37,873 nt of DNA from an uncultured Acetobacteraceae bacterium (GTDB lineage Bacteria > Pseudomonadota > Alphaproteobacteria > Acetobacterales > Acetobacteraceae): NCBI GenBank assembly GCA_903877125.1, contig CAIRCM010000064.1, forward strand, positions 1-37,873, given 5' to 3'. Each line of letters opens with the position of its first letter. Position 1 is the stretch's first letter. The notes beneath the pieces are model-generated. The model had not been told where the DNA came from. It did no database searches and saw only the letters and a list, made by a program, of their open reading frames with translations. Positions 1 through 7,850 of the stretch are shown one piece after another. Made by a program: the position numbers and the translations under genes.

Positions 1-112
1 CGATCTGGTTGTCCAGCAATGGGCTGGTGCCGCGGATCGCGACGGCCGCCCACGCCCCCTGGATGCTAACGAGTGCAAGACATGAAACTACAATTATACG
101 TTGTATTAACAT
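1..112 (-). CDS. Start of a secreted protein, cut by the window edge
   Basis: Only the first 37 codons are inside the window, reading leftward from an ATG at 112. The translation opens with a Sec-type signal peptide: a short basic start (MLIQR), a hydrophobic core (IIVVSCLALVSI) and an AWA-like cleavage site near residue 22, followed by AVAIRGTSPLLDN. A purine-rich GAGGTGGGG lies just before the ATG and fits a ribosome binding site. The product should be exported to the periplasm or beyond. The mature part is too short to assign a family. The first codons are AT-richer than the surroundings, which is common for signal peptides. Confidence 0.55.
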   Translation of the reverse strand, partial: MLIQRIIVVSCLALVSIQGAWAAVAIRGTSPLLDNQI

Positions 113-284
113 GAGCCCCACCTCGTTTTTATGGTCTTCCGGTTCCCAAGATTACAATCACATGAGACCAGGGATCATTTGCAAGAGTATAGTGACCGGT
201 CAGACGCAAACGTCGGCGCAACGGCGCGAGGAAGCCGCGCGTGTTGCCTCAATGGTACAGTTTCTAACGATACAATTGCCGGTC
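113..284. other. Intergenic stretch, no gene seen
   Basis: This stretch lies upstream of the secreted-protein start and is less GC-rich than the rest of the window. Its short ORFs have no coding character. It presumably holds the promoter of the leftward gene, but I could not fix -35 and -10 boxes with acceptable spacing. Confidence 0.4.
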
Positions 285-388
285 CGGAGCGTGATCGCTG
301 GAGGTGGAACCACACAGCGGCGTGGATCGCGCGATCAAATAAAGGCTCACAGGCCAGGATAGGGGCAACTTGACCCTATCCTGGTCTA
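285..388 (+). repeat. 104-bp interspersed repeat, copy 1
   Basis: This matches the two tandem copies at 33677-33780 and 33779-33882 over their whole length. Shared blocks are AGCGTGATCGC, GGAGGTGGAA, ACCACAC, GGCGTG and a terminal GGTCTAG. A near-perfect hairpin sits at 354-384: 15-nt arms around a single central C, one mismatch (G365/A373). Compared with copy 3, two stem pairs have changed on both sides (A-T for C-G and G-C for C-G), so pairing is preserved. The layout (TAG at the ends, internal hairpin, intergenic position) resembles RIME or REP-like elements of alphaproteobacteria. The family name is inference; the repeat itself is directly visible. Confidence 0.85.
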
Positions 389-526
389 GCAGGCTGCTGA
401 GCGAATTTTCGTGCAGGAAAGGACAAAACGAAGACACGATGTCGTCGCATCGCGGCGAGTTTTGGACGAATCCTGCGCGGAAAGCCGCCAGCAGACCGAC
501 CGACCCAGTTTTTCAGCAGCCTGCTA
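387..526. mobile_element. Small palindromic MITE-like element with 14-bp terminal inverted repeats
   Basis: The ends are perfect inverted repeats: TAGCAGGCTGCTGA at 387-400 and its complement at 513-526. The interior is also an imperfect palindrome (GCAGGA...CAAAAC on the left answered by GTTTTGG...TCCTGC on the right, with CGATG/CATCG at the centre). No transposase is encoded. The GCAGGCTGCTGAAAAA-type end is common to several insertion sequence groups, so this is probably a remnant or a non-autonomous derivative. If the outer TA is a target duplication, an IS630/mariner-like source would fit; that is a guess. The left end abuts repeat copy 1, and the right end contains the stop codon of the dioxygenase gene. 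Confidence 0.7.
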
Positions 527-1486
527 AGGCAGCCAGCTCTTCCGTTCGTTGGCGTAGATCGCACCGGGATTGCCGCTCACCGTGGTGCGCCACATCACCC
601 GCGACACCTTCTCCGCATCGAACCAGGTGGCCGCATGGATCAGACAGCGATTGTCCCAGACCACCAGATCGCCCTTGGTCCATTCGTGGACGTAGACGAA
701 GGCCGGTTGGGTCGCGTGCCGCATCAGCGCCTCCAGGAAGCGCCCACCCTCCCCGTTCACGCCGGGTTCCATCCCCGCGATCGGCCCGTCGAGCCAGTCC
801 ATCTGGCCATATTCGCACATATACAGTGCGCGCTTCCCCGTCACCGGGTGCACCCGCACCAGCGGCTGGCGCTGCGGTTGCTCCAGCGGACCCAGCGCCC
901 GCGGTGTCTTCCCTTCCAGCAAATCGTTACGCCCCCGCCCGGCGCTGAGACTCACGTGGATGCCGTCCAGCCGGTCCGCCCGCGCCTTCATGTCCGGCGG
1001 CAACGCCTCGTAAGCAGCCGTGCCGTCGGCGAACAGCGTTTGCGCCTGGCCCGTCGGCGCCGGCACCACCGCGAAAAACAGCGAGATATCCGGCGGCGGA
1101 CGACGGTAGCTCTGATCGGTGTGCCAACCGCGGCGATGCGGAAACTGCACCGGCAGCCGCCCATCCGGCGTCAGCGGCGGGTCCGGCCGGCGCGGCGGCA
1201 TACGCAGGGTCGGCGGGGTGTTGGAGACGACAAAAATCTCCGGCACCGTCGCATGCACCATGTTCTGCGCGGTCAGGGTCCGGCGGTAGTCCTCGACCTC
1301 CGCCCCGAACACGCGACTGAGCCGCACCAGCAACTCCGGCTCCTCGGCGATCGCATCCATGCCCGGAATCAGCAGCAATCCCCCGGCATCCGCCAAGGCC
1401 CGCGGCAGCGCGGCGAAGTCCGCCACATCGGCGGCATCGATCCTGGCCCCAAACGTCGCACCAGGCAGCGGCGCAACCGGCGTCAC
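524..1486 (-). CDS. TauD/TfdA-family Fe(II)/2-oxoglutarate dioxygenase
   Basis: A 320-aa cytoplasmic enzyme of the family that couples 2-oxoglutarate decarboxylation to hydroxylation of a substrate, often breaking a C-S, C-O or C-N bond. The iron ligands are visible: H122 and D124 in GWHTDQSY and the distal H284 in NRCLIHAATWF. R300 (RVMWRTTVSG) is the likely 2-oxoglutarate anchor. Length is normal. The start is a GTG one base after the TGA of the Fe-S gene (TGAGGTG), so translation is probably coupled. It is the last gene of the leftward operon. The TAG stop lies inside the terminal repeat of the small mobile element, so the original C-terminus may have been altered by the insertion. The substrate is unknown. 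Confidence 0.9.
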   Translation of the reverse strand: MTPVAPLPGATFGARIDAADVADFAALPRALADAGGLLLIPGMDAIAEEPELLVRLSRVFGAEVEDYRRTLTAQNMVHATVPEIFVVSNTPPTLRMPPRRPDPPLTPDGRLPVQFPHRRGWHTDQSYRRPPPDISLFFAVVPAPTGQAQTLFADGTAAYEALPPDMKARADRLDGIHVSLSAGRGRNDLLEGKTPRALGPLEQPQRQPLVRVHPVTGKRALYMCEYGQMDWLDGPIAGMEPGVNGEGGRFLEALMRHATQPAFVYVHEWTKGDLVVWDNRCLIHAATWFDAEKVSRVMWRTTVSGNPGAIYANERKSWLP

Positions 1487-1487
1487 C

Positions 1488-2786
1488 TCAGCGCCCCCCG
1501 AACATATCGGCCGCGACGACCTCGCGCACCGTTTCGATATCCATGCCGTTGGCCGCGATCATGTCCGCGCTATCCGCCAGGATCGCGTCGATATCGCCCA
1601 TCAGGCTGAGCCGCTTGTAAACATCGGGAATATGAATTCCCATCGCCTCGCCGATCAGCTCCATGAAATTCAGCAGTTCGAACGACACATCCTTCTGATA
1701 ATGCACGAGATCGCGGTGGCAGCCATGGAAGATCGAAGCAAACGTCGTCACCTTCGCCTCAACCGCGGCGGCGAAGATACGTTGTTGCAATTCCTCCTTG
1801 AATTTCGGCAGCACGTTCAGGTGCACCGACTGGGTGCTCATGACGGGCACGTCGAGTTCCACGACTTCCAGATCCGGAATCGCTCGCAGTACCTGCTTCA
1901 CCGCCGCCATGACCTGAGGCAGCGCGGATCGCTCCTGCAACGCAACCCGCTTGGGGACGGAATGGACAAAGAGTTTCCGCAAGTCGTCCAGGCGCTCGAC
2001 GAAAAATTCGGCCATCGGCGCGATATCGAACGGCGTCGCACCATACGATTCCCGATACGCCGGCAGCGCGACCTCCCCGATCTGCAACTGGCAGCTCGGG
2101 CACCACGCCACCACGCGGGACGCCCCTGCCCGGCCCAGCCGCTCGATCGTGTTGTAGCCGACCCGGCCAGCGGTTTTGGCGTCGCCCTGCTTGAACTGCT
2201 GGATGCCGCAGCACATCGCGTTACCGCCCATCACCTCATACGAAACGTCCAATGCGTCCAGCACGTCCAGCACCAGCAGGGCGATGTGCGGGGTCTTGAT
2301 CACGTTGCAGCCGGTATAGAACACGATATCCGGCGTGCCCTCGTATTCGCCCATCGGTTTCAGCGCCGGATTGATGCGCGCAATCGTTTCCGGCGGCAGT
2401 TGCAGGCGGGAAATCACCCTTGTCCCACGGCTCATGTTGTTGAAATAGGCGTTGCCCGCCTTGCGCACCGCGGCCTCCCCCCGCTTTGCCTTGGACGCGA
2501 TGCGGGCGAGGTTCACCATCAGCCGCGGATTGATCCCATACGCGCAGGCCGGGATGCACTTGCCGCTATTGGAACATACCAAAGCCCACCGCTCGGCGTT
2601 CGCCGTTCCCTCCCCGCCGCGCAGTAAATCCAGGATGCCGCCAATCAACGCCGGTGAGTCCGAGACATCCACGCCCGCGGGTTCGGTCATCGGACAGGCC
2701 TCCGCGCACTTGCCGCAGCGGGTGCAGGCGTCGATGATATGGTCGGTCTGGCGCCGCAGCACGTCGGTGAACGAAACGCCGTCCAT
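1488..2786 (-). CDS. Fe-S oxidoreductase, HdrD/GlpC-like (4Fe-4S plus CCG domain)
   Basis: A 432-aa soluble iron-sulfur protein. The first cluster motif is complete (C21, C24, C27, C31 in CTRCGKCAEACP). The second is degenerate: C71, C77 and C81 are present but the expected middle cysteine is S74. A cysteine-rich CCG domain follows (FYTGCN, MCCGIQQ, WCPSC), and a weaker FHGCHRD lies near the C-terminus. Relatives pass electrons between a flavin dehydrogenase and a quinone or disulfide, usually beside an FAD-linked oxidase; none is present here. The ATG at 2786 has a good AGGGAG Shine-Dalgarno site. It is followed after one base by the dioxygenase gene. A redox role in the same pathway is likely but inferred. 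Confidence 0.85.
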   Translation of the reverse strand: MDGVSFTDVLRRQTDHIIDACTRCGKCAEACPMTEPAGVDVSDSPALIGGILDLLRGGEGTANAERWALVCSNSGKCIPACAYGINPRLMVNLARIASKAKRGEAAVRKAGNAYFNNMSRGTRVISRLQLPPETIARINPALKPMGEYEGTPDIVFYTGCNVIKTPHIALLVLDVLDALDVSYEVMGGNAMCCGIQQFKQGDAKTAGRVGYNTIERLGRAGASRVVAWCPSCQLQIGEVALPAYRESYGATPFDIAPMAEFFVERLDDLRKLFVHSVPKRVALQERSALPQVMAAVKQVLRAIPDLEVVELDVPVMSTQSVHLNVLPKFKEELQQRIFAAAVEAKVTTFASIFHGCHRDLVHYQKDVSFELLNFMELIGEAMGIHIPDVYKRLSLMGDIDAILADSADMIAANGMDIETVREVVAADMFGGR

Positions 2787-2828
2787 GGTCAGGCTCCCTG
2801 TGCGATGCGGCAGCGTAGACGGCGCGGG

Positions 2829-2863
2829 GTCCCGCCCGCAACCGTGGTCACGCCGGGCGGGAC
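2829..2863 (-). other. Strong hairpin between the MFS and Fe-S genes
   Basis: The complementary arms GTCCCGCCCG (2829-2838) and CGGGCGGGAC (2854-2863) form a perfect 10-bp GC-rich stem around a 15-nt loop in the 115-bp gap. There is no U-run after it in the direction of transcription, so it is not a classical terminator. It may stabilise or punctuate the mRNA between the carrier genes and the Fe-S/dioxygenase pair. Confidence 0.5.
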
Positions 2864-2901
2864 GATTGGCGGATGCCTCCCGCGGGGAGACGGAAATCGC
2901 C

Positions 2902-4086
2902 CTACCCCGCCGGCCTCGCCCGTGGCCACAGCAGATTCACCCCCACGAACAGCGCCGGCAGACCGCACACCGCCCACCCCACACCGTAGCTGCCGGTGAC
3001 ATGCAGCACCGCCGCATAGGCCAGCGGGCAAACCAGCGACCCCGCCTGACCGAAGGACAGCACGCCGCCAGTCGCCGATCCCACCATGCCCTCGGGCGCC
3101 ATGCGTGCGGCCTCGGTCAGCACGATCCCGTGCCACGACAACGCGGTGGCGCTCAGCGTCCAGGCCGCCGCCTCCAACGCCAGCAGCGGCCAGGAGAAAG
3201 TGAAGAACGCCATCGCCAGCGCCGCGCCGGCCATGCCCATCGCCAGCCACGCCATCATCAGACGCGAGGAAATATGGTAGCTGCCAAGCCAGGACCACAG
3301 CACGCGACAGGGAATGGCGACGACCACCGCGACCGAGAAAATGTAGCCGGCGGTGACCAGATCGTAGCCGAGATGGGTCATGTAGATGACGAAATACGAC
3401 GTCATCACCTGCTGCATGCCGTTGAACGCGAAGCAGGCGTAGGCGAGACCCCGAAGCGACGGGATGGTCATCACCGTCCTCAAGGTCACCGCCAGATCGC
3501 CCAGCCGGAAGGCTCGGTCCGGCAGCAGATCGATATCGAATTTGCGGCGCAACGGTTGGAGTGCCACCGCGAAGACCGTCAATGCCCCGACCGCCACCAG
3601 CATCGTGCCTTGCCAGCCAAGCCAACCCGCGGCGGTGGGGGCGAGCGAGCCGCCCAACAGAATGCCGACCGGCACCGCCGTCTGTTTCACCGAAAACACG
3701 ATCGGTGCCAGCCGCGGCGGCGACCAGCGGTTCAACAATTGCGACGATGCCGGCGTGGCGCAGGCCGCACCGGTCGCGCCGATCACCGCCAGCATCGTGA
3801 ACGCGAGCGGGGAGCCCTGTACCGCGATCAGCATCCCCAGCGCCATCGACAGCAGCGCCACCTGACTCATCCGCAATGGGCCGTAGCGGAGGATGAAACT
3901 GCCGCACCCCATCTGCCCCAGCAACGAAAAGCAGGCGGTCAGAGCGAAATAAAACCCCGCGACCGCCGGGGTGACGCCTAGCGCGGCGATGATCAGGGGG
4001 GCGAGAACCGCGGGGACTACCTGGCTGGTGGAGAGCAATATTTGATGAAAGAACGTGGCGGCGAGTGCGATCCAAAGCACGCGCAC
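2902..4086 (-). CDS. MFS transporter (second of a tandem pair)
   Basis: A 394-aa inner-membrane carrier with about 12 hydrophobic segments and MFS features such as the GQMGCGSFILRYGPLRMSQ loop between early helices. It is clearly paralogous to the next gene upstream: both contain FAFNGMQQVMTSYFVIY, a WLGSYH segment and ALSWHGIVL near the same positions. The start chosen is the GTG at 4086, one base after the upstream TGA; it begins at VLWIALAATFF and lines up with the paralogue, while longer starts only read through the neighbour out of frame. Expected to be a proton-driven importer or exporter of a small organic acid; the substrate cannot be told. Confidence 0.85.
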   Translation of the reverse strand: MRVLWIALAATFFHQILLSTSQVVPAVLAPLIIAALGVTPAVAGFYFALTACFSLLGQMGCGSFILRYGPLRMSQVALLSMALGMLIAVQGSPLAFTMLAVIGATGAACATPASSQLLNRWSPPRLAPIVFSVKQTAVPVGILLGGSLAPTAAGWLGWQGTMLVAVGALTVFAVALQPLRRKFDIDLLPDRAFRLGDLAVTLRTVMTIPSLRGLAYACFAFNGMQQVMTSYFVIYMTHLGYDLVTAGYIFSVAVVVAIPCRVLWSWLGSYHISSRLMMAWLAMGMAGAALAMAFFTFSWPLLALEAAAWTLSATALSWHGIVLTEAARMAPEGMVGSATGGVLSFGQAGSLVCPLAYAAVLHVTGSYGVGWAVCGLPALFVGVNLLWPRARPAG

Positions 4087-4087
4087 G

Positions 4088-5266
4088 TCAGTCTTCCCGC
4101 AGGCGCAGCAGGTTGATGCCCACGAGCAGCGAGGGCACCCCGCAGGCCAAAAAGCCGATGCCGTAACTGCCGGTCGAACGCAGCAGCCCCGCATACACCA
4201 GCGGGCCAAGCAGCGCGCCCATTTGCCCGAAGGATAATACGCCGCCAGCGACCGATCCGGTCATTCCCGCCGGGGCCATGCGGGCGGATTCCGACAGCAC
4301 GATGCCGTGCCAGGACAGCGCGGTCAGACTCAACAGGATGGAAACCGCGATGATCGCCGCCACCGGCCACTGGGCGGAGAACAGCGACAGACCCAGGCTG
4401 CCGGCACCCAGACCCAGCGCGATACCGGTCAGCACACGGCGGGGCTGCACGTGGTAGCTGCCAAGCCAGCCCCAGATGATGCGTCCGGGAATGGCAACGG
4501 CCATGGCGGTCGAGAAGACGTAGCCGGCGGCCACCAGATCGTAGCCGATCGTCGTGAGGTAGATCACGAAATACGACGTCATCACCTGCTGCATCCCATT
4601 GAAGGCGAAGCAGGCGAACGACAGATTGCGCAGACCGGGATTCGCGATAACCGATTTCAACGTGCTGCCGAAATCGGAAAATCGGAACCGCCGTCCGGGC
4701 ACGAGGTCGGTATCGAACCATGGCCGCAGCGGCTGCAGCATCAGCACGAAGATCAGGCACGCACCCGCACTGGCATAGACGGTTTCCCGCCAGCCCCAGC
4801 CCTGCGCCAGCGTCGGCCCGAACGCGCCGCCCAACAACAGCCCCATCGGCACACCGGTCTGGCGGATGGAAAACATCAGCGGCGCCAGCCTCGGCGGGGA
4901 CATTTTGCCCAGCAACTGGCTGCTGGTCGGGGTCGAGATCGCGGCCCCACTCCCGCCAATCAGGGCGGAGAGCAGAAACGCGATTTTCCATCCCGCGGTC
5001 ATGAAGACCATGCCGAAGGCCAGCATGACCAACGCCACCTGGCTCATGCGCAACGGGCCATGGCGCATGATGAAACTGCCGCACCCCATCTGCGCCACCA
5101 GCGCGAAGACCGACGTCAGACCGAAATAGATTCCGATCCACGACGGATCGTACGCCAGCTCCGCGATGATCATCGGCGCCAGCACCGCCGGCAAGACCTT
5201 GCCGATGCTGACAAAGGTTTGCTGGAGGAAACTCGACCCCAGCGCGATGAGCAGTATCCGGTTCAC
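4088..5266 (-). CDS. MFS transporter (first of a tandem pair)
   Basis: A 392-aa integral membrane carrier of the major facilitator superfamily, with about 12 transmembrane stretches and the conserved RHGPLRMSQ loop. It opens with VNRILLIALGSSFLQQ. The start is a GTG at 5266 that overlaps the TGA of the enoyl-CoA hydratase gene (GTGA), implying coupled translation. The downstream neighbour is a close paralogue, so a tandem duplication produced two carriers, perhaps for related substrates or for uptake and export. Its place between a CoA-pathway enzyme and an Fe-S protein suggests transport of the compound this operon degrades. Confidence 0.87.
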   Translation of the reverse strand: MNRILLIALGSSFLQQTFVSIGKVLPAVLAPMIIAELAYDPSWIGIYFGLTSVFALVAQMGCGSFIMRHGPLRMSQVALVMLAFGMVFMTAGWKIAFLLSALIGGSGAAISTPTSSQLLGKMSPPRLAPLMFSIRQTGVPMGLLLGGAFGPTLAQGWGWRETVYASAGACLIFVLMLQPLRPWFDTDLVPGRRFRFSDFGSTLKSVIANPGLRNLSFACFAFNGMQQVMTSYFVIYLTTIGYDLVAAGYVFSTAMAVAIPGRIIWGWLGSYHVQPRRVLTGIALGLGAGSLGLSLFSAQWPVAAIIAVSILLSLTALSWHGIVLSESARMAPAGMTGSVAGGVLSFGQMGALLGPLVYAGLLRSTGSYGIGFLACGVPSLLVGINLLRLRED

Positions 5267-6057
5267 CTGCCGACGAACACCGGGGTGCGTTTTTCCACAA
5301 AGGCCTTCGCGGCCTCGGCATGGTCGGCGGTTTCACGGGTGCGCAGCATGCCGTAGGCCTCCGAATCCAACGTGTCCGACAGCGTGCCTTCCTCGGCCGC
5401 CTTCATGTTGCGCTTGATGTAACGCCAGGCCATGCGCGGACCGCTGGCAAATTGCCGCGCCAGCACCATCGTTTCGGCTTCCAGTTGCTCATCGGACACG
5501 ACACGGCTGACCAGGCCCAGCTTCTCCAACGTCGCGCTGTCCAGCATCTCCGACGTGAAATACAGCTCCCGCGCCTTCGCCGGTCCAACGATCCGGGTCA
5601 GAAAATAACTGCCCCCGTAATCGCCGGACAGACCAACCTTCGGAAACGCCACCGTCATCCGCCCGCTTGTCCCGGCGATCCGCATGTCGCACGCCAATGC
5701 CAACGACATGCCCGCCCCCGCCGCGACCCCGTTGAGCATCGCGATCGTCGGTTTCGGCATGTCATGCAGCAGTTGCGACGCCACCATCCCCGCCCGCAGC
5801 CCATCCGCCCGCTGTTCGGGGGACTGCGTCGCCTTGCCCGCGCTCGCAGCCTGCACCGCGACATCGCCGCCGGAGCAAAAGCCTTTGCCAGCCCCAGTCA
5901 GTACGACACAGCCGATTTCCGGATCGGCGGCGAAACCAGCCAGCAACCCGGTCAGGCCCTGGATCATGCCAGAGGTCAGCGCGTTGTAGCGCGCCGGCCG
6001 GTTCAGCGTGACGACGGCGACCCCGTGGTCGACACGGGAGAGGATTTCCGCGTCCAT
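5263..6057 (-). CDS. Enoyl-CoA hydratase/isomerase (crotonase fold, PaaG-like)
   Basis: A 264-aa crotonase-superfamily enzyme acting on acyl-CoA thioesters in the cytoplasm. The oxyanion-hole segments are FCSGGDV (residues 60-66) and NGVAAGAGMSLALACD (109-124). Classical hydratases have two catalytic glutamates; here the region reads FPKVGLSGDYGGSYFLTRIVG with D146 in the PaaG-type position, which favours an isomerase or a different crotonase chemistry over simple hydration. The ATG at 6057 overlaps the preceding TGA by one base (TGATG). It sits between the ThDP enzyme and the first MFS gene, so it probably processes a CoA intermediate of the same pathway. Confidence 0.88.
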   Translation of the reverse strand: MDAEILSRVDHGVAVVTLNRPARYNALTSGMIQGLTGLLAGFAADPEIGCVVLTGAGKGFCSGGDVAVQAASAGKATQSPEQRADGLRAGMVASQLLHDMPKPTIAMLNGVAAGAGMSLALACDMRIAGTSGRMTVAFPKVGLSGDYGGSYFLTRIVGPAKARELYFTSEMLDSATLEKLGLVSRVVSDEQLEAETMVLARQFASGPRMAWRYIKRNMKAAEEGTLSDTLDSEAYGMLRTRETADHAEAAKAFVEKRTPVFVGR

Positions 6058-7712
6058 CAGTGGTCCGCCCGCCCGCCGCGGTGGGAGAACGCGGTCTCCG
6101 CCGAGGTCATGAATTCCAGCAGGCAGGCATGCCCCTCCTCGGTCTTGCGACGCGCGCGCAGGATCGCGTTGCCGACGTCGTTGGGGTCGGTGACACGCTC
6201 GCTCCAACCGCCAAGGGTCTTGGCCAGATCGGCGTAGTGGCCGCCGAGGTCGCGGGCCTGATGGACATCGTGCGAGAGTTTCATGTGCGGAATTTCGATC
6301 GCCATCGTGTTGTTGTTCAACACGATCGTCAGGATCGGAATCCCGGCCCGCACCGCCGTTTCGAAGTCGAGACCGACCATCCCGAACGCCGCGTCGCCCA
6401 TGAAGTTGACGCAGAACTTGTCCGGCGCCGCCACCTTGGCACCGATGGCGAGGCCCAGACCCGTGCCAAGCTGATGCGATTTGCCCCAGCCAAGGTAGCC
6501 CCGGGGCGTGGTGGCTTTGTAGAACGGCAGAAGCTGATCCCGCGGGCTGCCGGAATCGTGGGTGACGATGGCCGTGGCGGGATCGATGACCCGCATGAAC
6601 TCGTTCATCACCCGATACGGCGTCATCGGGGTTTCCGCCGAGTTGAGCTTGGCGTGCCACCGCGCCTCCCACGCCGCGCGTTCGGTCGCCAGTTCGGCCG
6701 CGGGATTGCGGTTCAGCAGCTTGCCGGCCAGCCGTTCCTTTACCGCGACGATCAAATCCTTCAATGCCAGCCGGGCATCGCCCAACAGAGCGATTTCGGT
6801 CTCGTTGGTCTTGTGCAGGTCGCGGGTGTCATTCGTTGCGTGAATGATGGGCACGTTCTTCGGCAACGGCGGCGTGGTCAGCGGGTGATTGTTCAGCCCG
6901 GTGCCGATGGCGAACACCAGATCGGCCTTGGTGTACCAATACATCTGGCCAGGACCGTTGAAGGTGTTGCCGCCCGAACCCAGCGCGAGCGGATGGTTCT
7001 CGGGGAAGGCGCTCTTGCCGTCGACCGTGGTCATGACCGGGGCTTGCAACAGTTCCGCCAGAGCCACCAGTTCCGGCGTCGCCTCGGCATAAAGCACACC
7101 CTGCCCCGCGAGAATAACCGGATTGCTCGCCGCCAGCAGCCGCTTCGCCGCGTCGTCGGTATCCGACGGATTGGGGGCGGAGATGGTGGGCTTGATCGGG
7201 GTGTAGTTCAGCACGTCCGTGCCGATTTCCATGTCCACCAGGTCGCGCGGCACCTCCACCATCGCCGGGCCAAGCCGGCCGTTCTTCAGCGCCGCGAAGG
7301 CCCGGCGCATCACCGCGGGGACCGAAGCGGGCATGCGGATTTCCTCCACCTGCTTGGTGACCGAGGCATAGGTGACATTGGACCGGAACGTCGGAAATAT
7401 CTGCGACTGATCGCGCGCCTGCGCGAGCGGCAGGAACAGCACCGGAGACGAATCGGAAAAGGCCGAAGCAATGCCCGCGAAGGCGTTTTCCGCGCCAGGG
7501 CCGTACTGCATCGCGAACACACCGGGGGGCTTGCCGTTGGTGACGCGGGCATAGCCGTCGGCCATGTGCACGCCAACGCGCTCCTGACGGCAGATCACCG
7601 GGCGAATGCCGCCGGCAACCGCGTTTTCGATGATGGAGGTCGTGGGGAAGCAGAACAGGGTATCGGTGCCCTCCCGCTTCAGGATTTCGACGATGGCATC
7701 GGCAGCGCGCAT
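6057..7712 (-). CDS. Thiamine-diphosphate-dependent enzyme (acetolactate synthase/benzoylformate decarboxylase superfamily)
   Basis: A 551-aa cytoplasmic enzyme of the ThDP-dependent decarboxylase/carboligase superfamily. The N-terminal pyrimidine-binding domain carries the catalytic glutamate E44 in CRQERVGVHMADGYAR. The central domain follows, and the C-terminal cofactor domain has the diphosphate/Mg motif GDAAFG starting at residue 439 and ending with NN at 467-468. It could decarboxylate a 2-oxo acid, cleave a 2-hydroxyacyl-CoA or join two aldehydes. The chosen ATG at 7712 has an excellent GGGAGGGG ribosome site; longer starts run into non-coding sequence. It begins the coupled run ThDP enzyme, hydratase/isomerase, two MFS carriers. 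The family is certain, the reaction is not. Confidence 0.9.
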   Translation of the reverse strand: MRAADAIVEILKREGTDTLFCFPTTSIIENAVAGGIRPVICRQERVGVHMADGYARVTNGKPPGVFAMQYGPGAENAFAGIASAFSDSSPVLFLPLAQARDQSQIFPTFRSNVTYASVTKQVEEIRMPASVPAVMRRAFAALKNGRLGPAMVEVPRDLVDMEIGTDVLNYTPIKPTISAPNPSDTDDAAKRLLAASNPVILAGQGVLYAEATPELVALAELLQAPVMTTVDGKSAFPENHPLALGSGGNTFNGPGQMYWYTKADLVFAIGTGLNNHPLTTPPLPKNVPIIHATNDTRDLHKTNETEIALLGDARLALKDLIVAVKERLAGKLLNRNPAAELATERAAWEARWHAKLNSAETPMTPYRVMNEFMRVIDPATAIVTHDSGSPRDQLLPFYKATTPRGYLGWGKSHQLGTGLGLAIGAKVAAPDKFCVNFMGDAAFGMVGLDFETAVRAGIPILTIVLNNNTMAIEIPHMKLSHDVHQARDLGGHYADLAKTLGGWSERVTDPNDVGNAILRARRKTEEGHACLLEFMTSAETAFSHRGGRADH

Positions 7713-7782
7713 GGGGTTCCCCTCCCGTGGGTGGTCTTGTGCGGAGGGTAGGCCTGGGGGGGATTTGGGGCAAGGTTTGGGG

Positions 7783-7802
7783 CGGTCCCAAGCGGGGAAC
7801 CG
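7783..7802 (-). other. Hairpin in the 138-bp gap between permease and ThDP enzyme genes
   Basis: CGGTCCC (7783-7789) can pair with GGGAACCG (7795-7802) with one bulged base. No U-run follows, so it is at best a weak terminator or a punctuation hairpin between the ABC genes and the enzyme genes. The rest of the gap (7713-7850) shows only the ribosome site of the ThDP enzyme. Confidence 0.3.
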
Positions 7803-7850
7803 ACCCTTCACATCAGACCGCGCCCCGTCTTGCTGCGATGCCAGTATCGG

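Noticed and set aside
376-564. A short minus-strand frame across the palindromic element as a protein gene
   Set aside because: It spans the terminal repeats and the overlapping dioxygenase end. It looks like translated mobile-element sequence, not a gene.
7713-7850. Intrinsic terminator between permease and ThDP enzyme genes
   Set aside because: The stem is short with a bulge and no U-run follows, so a terminator call is not supported.
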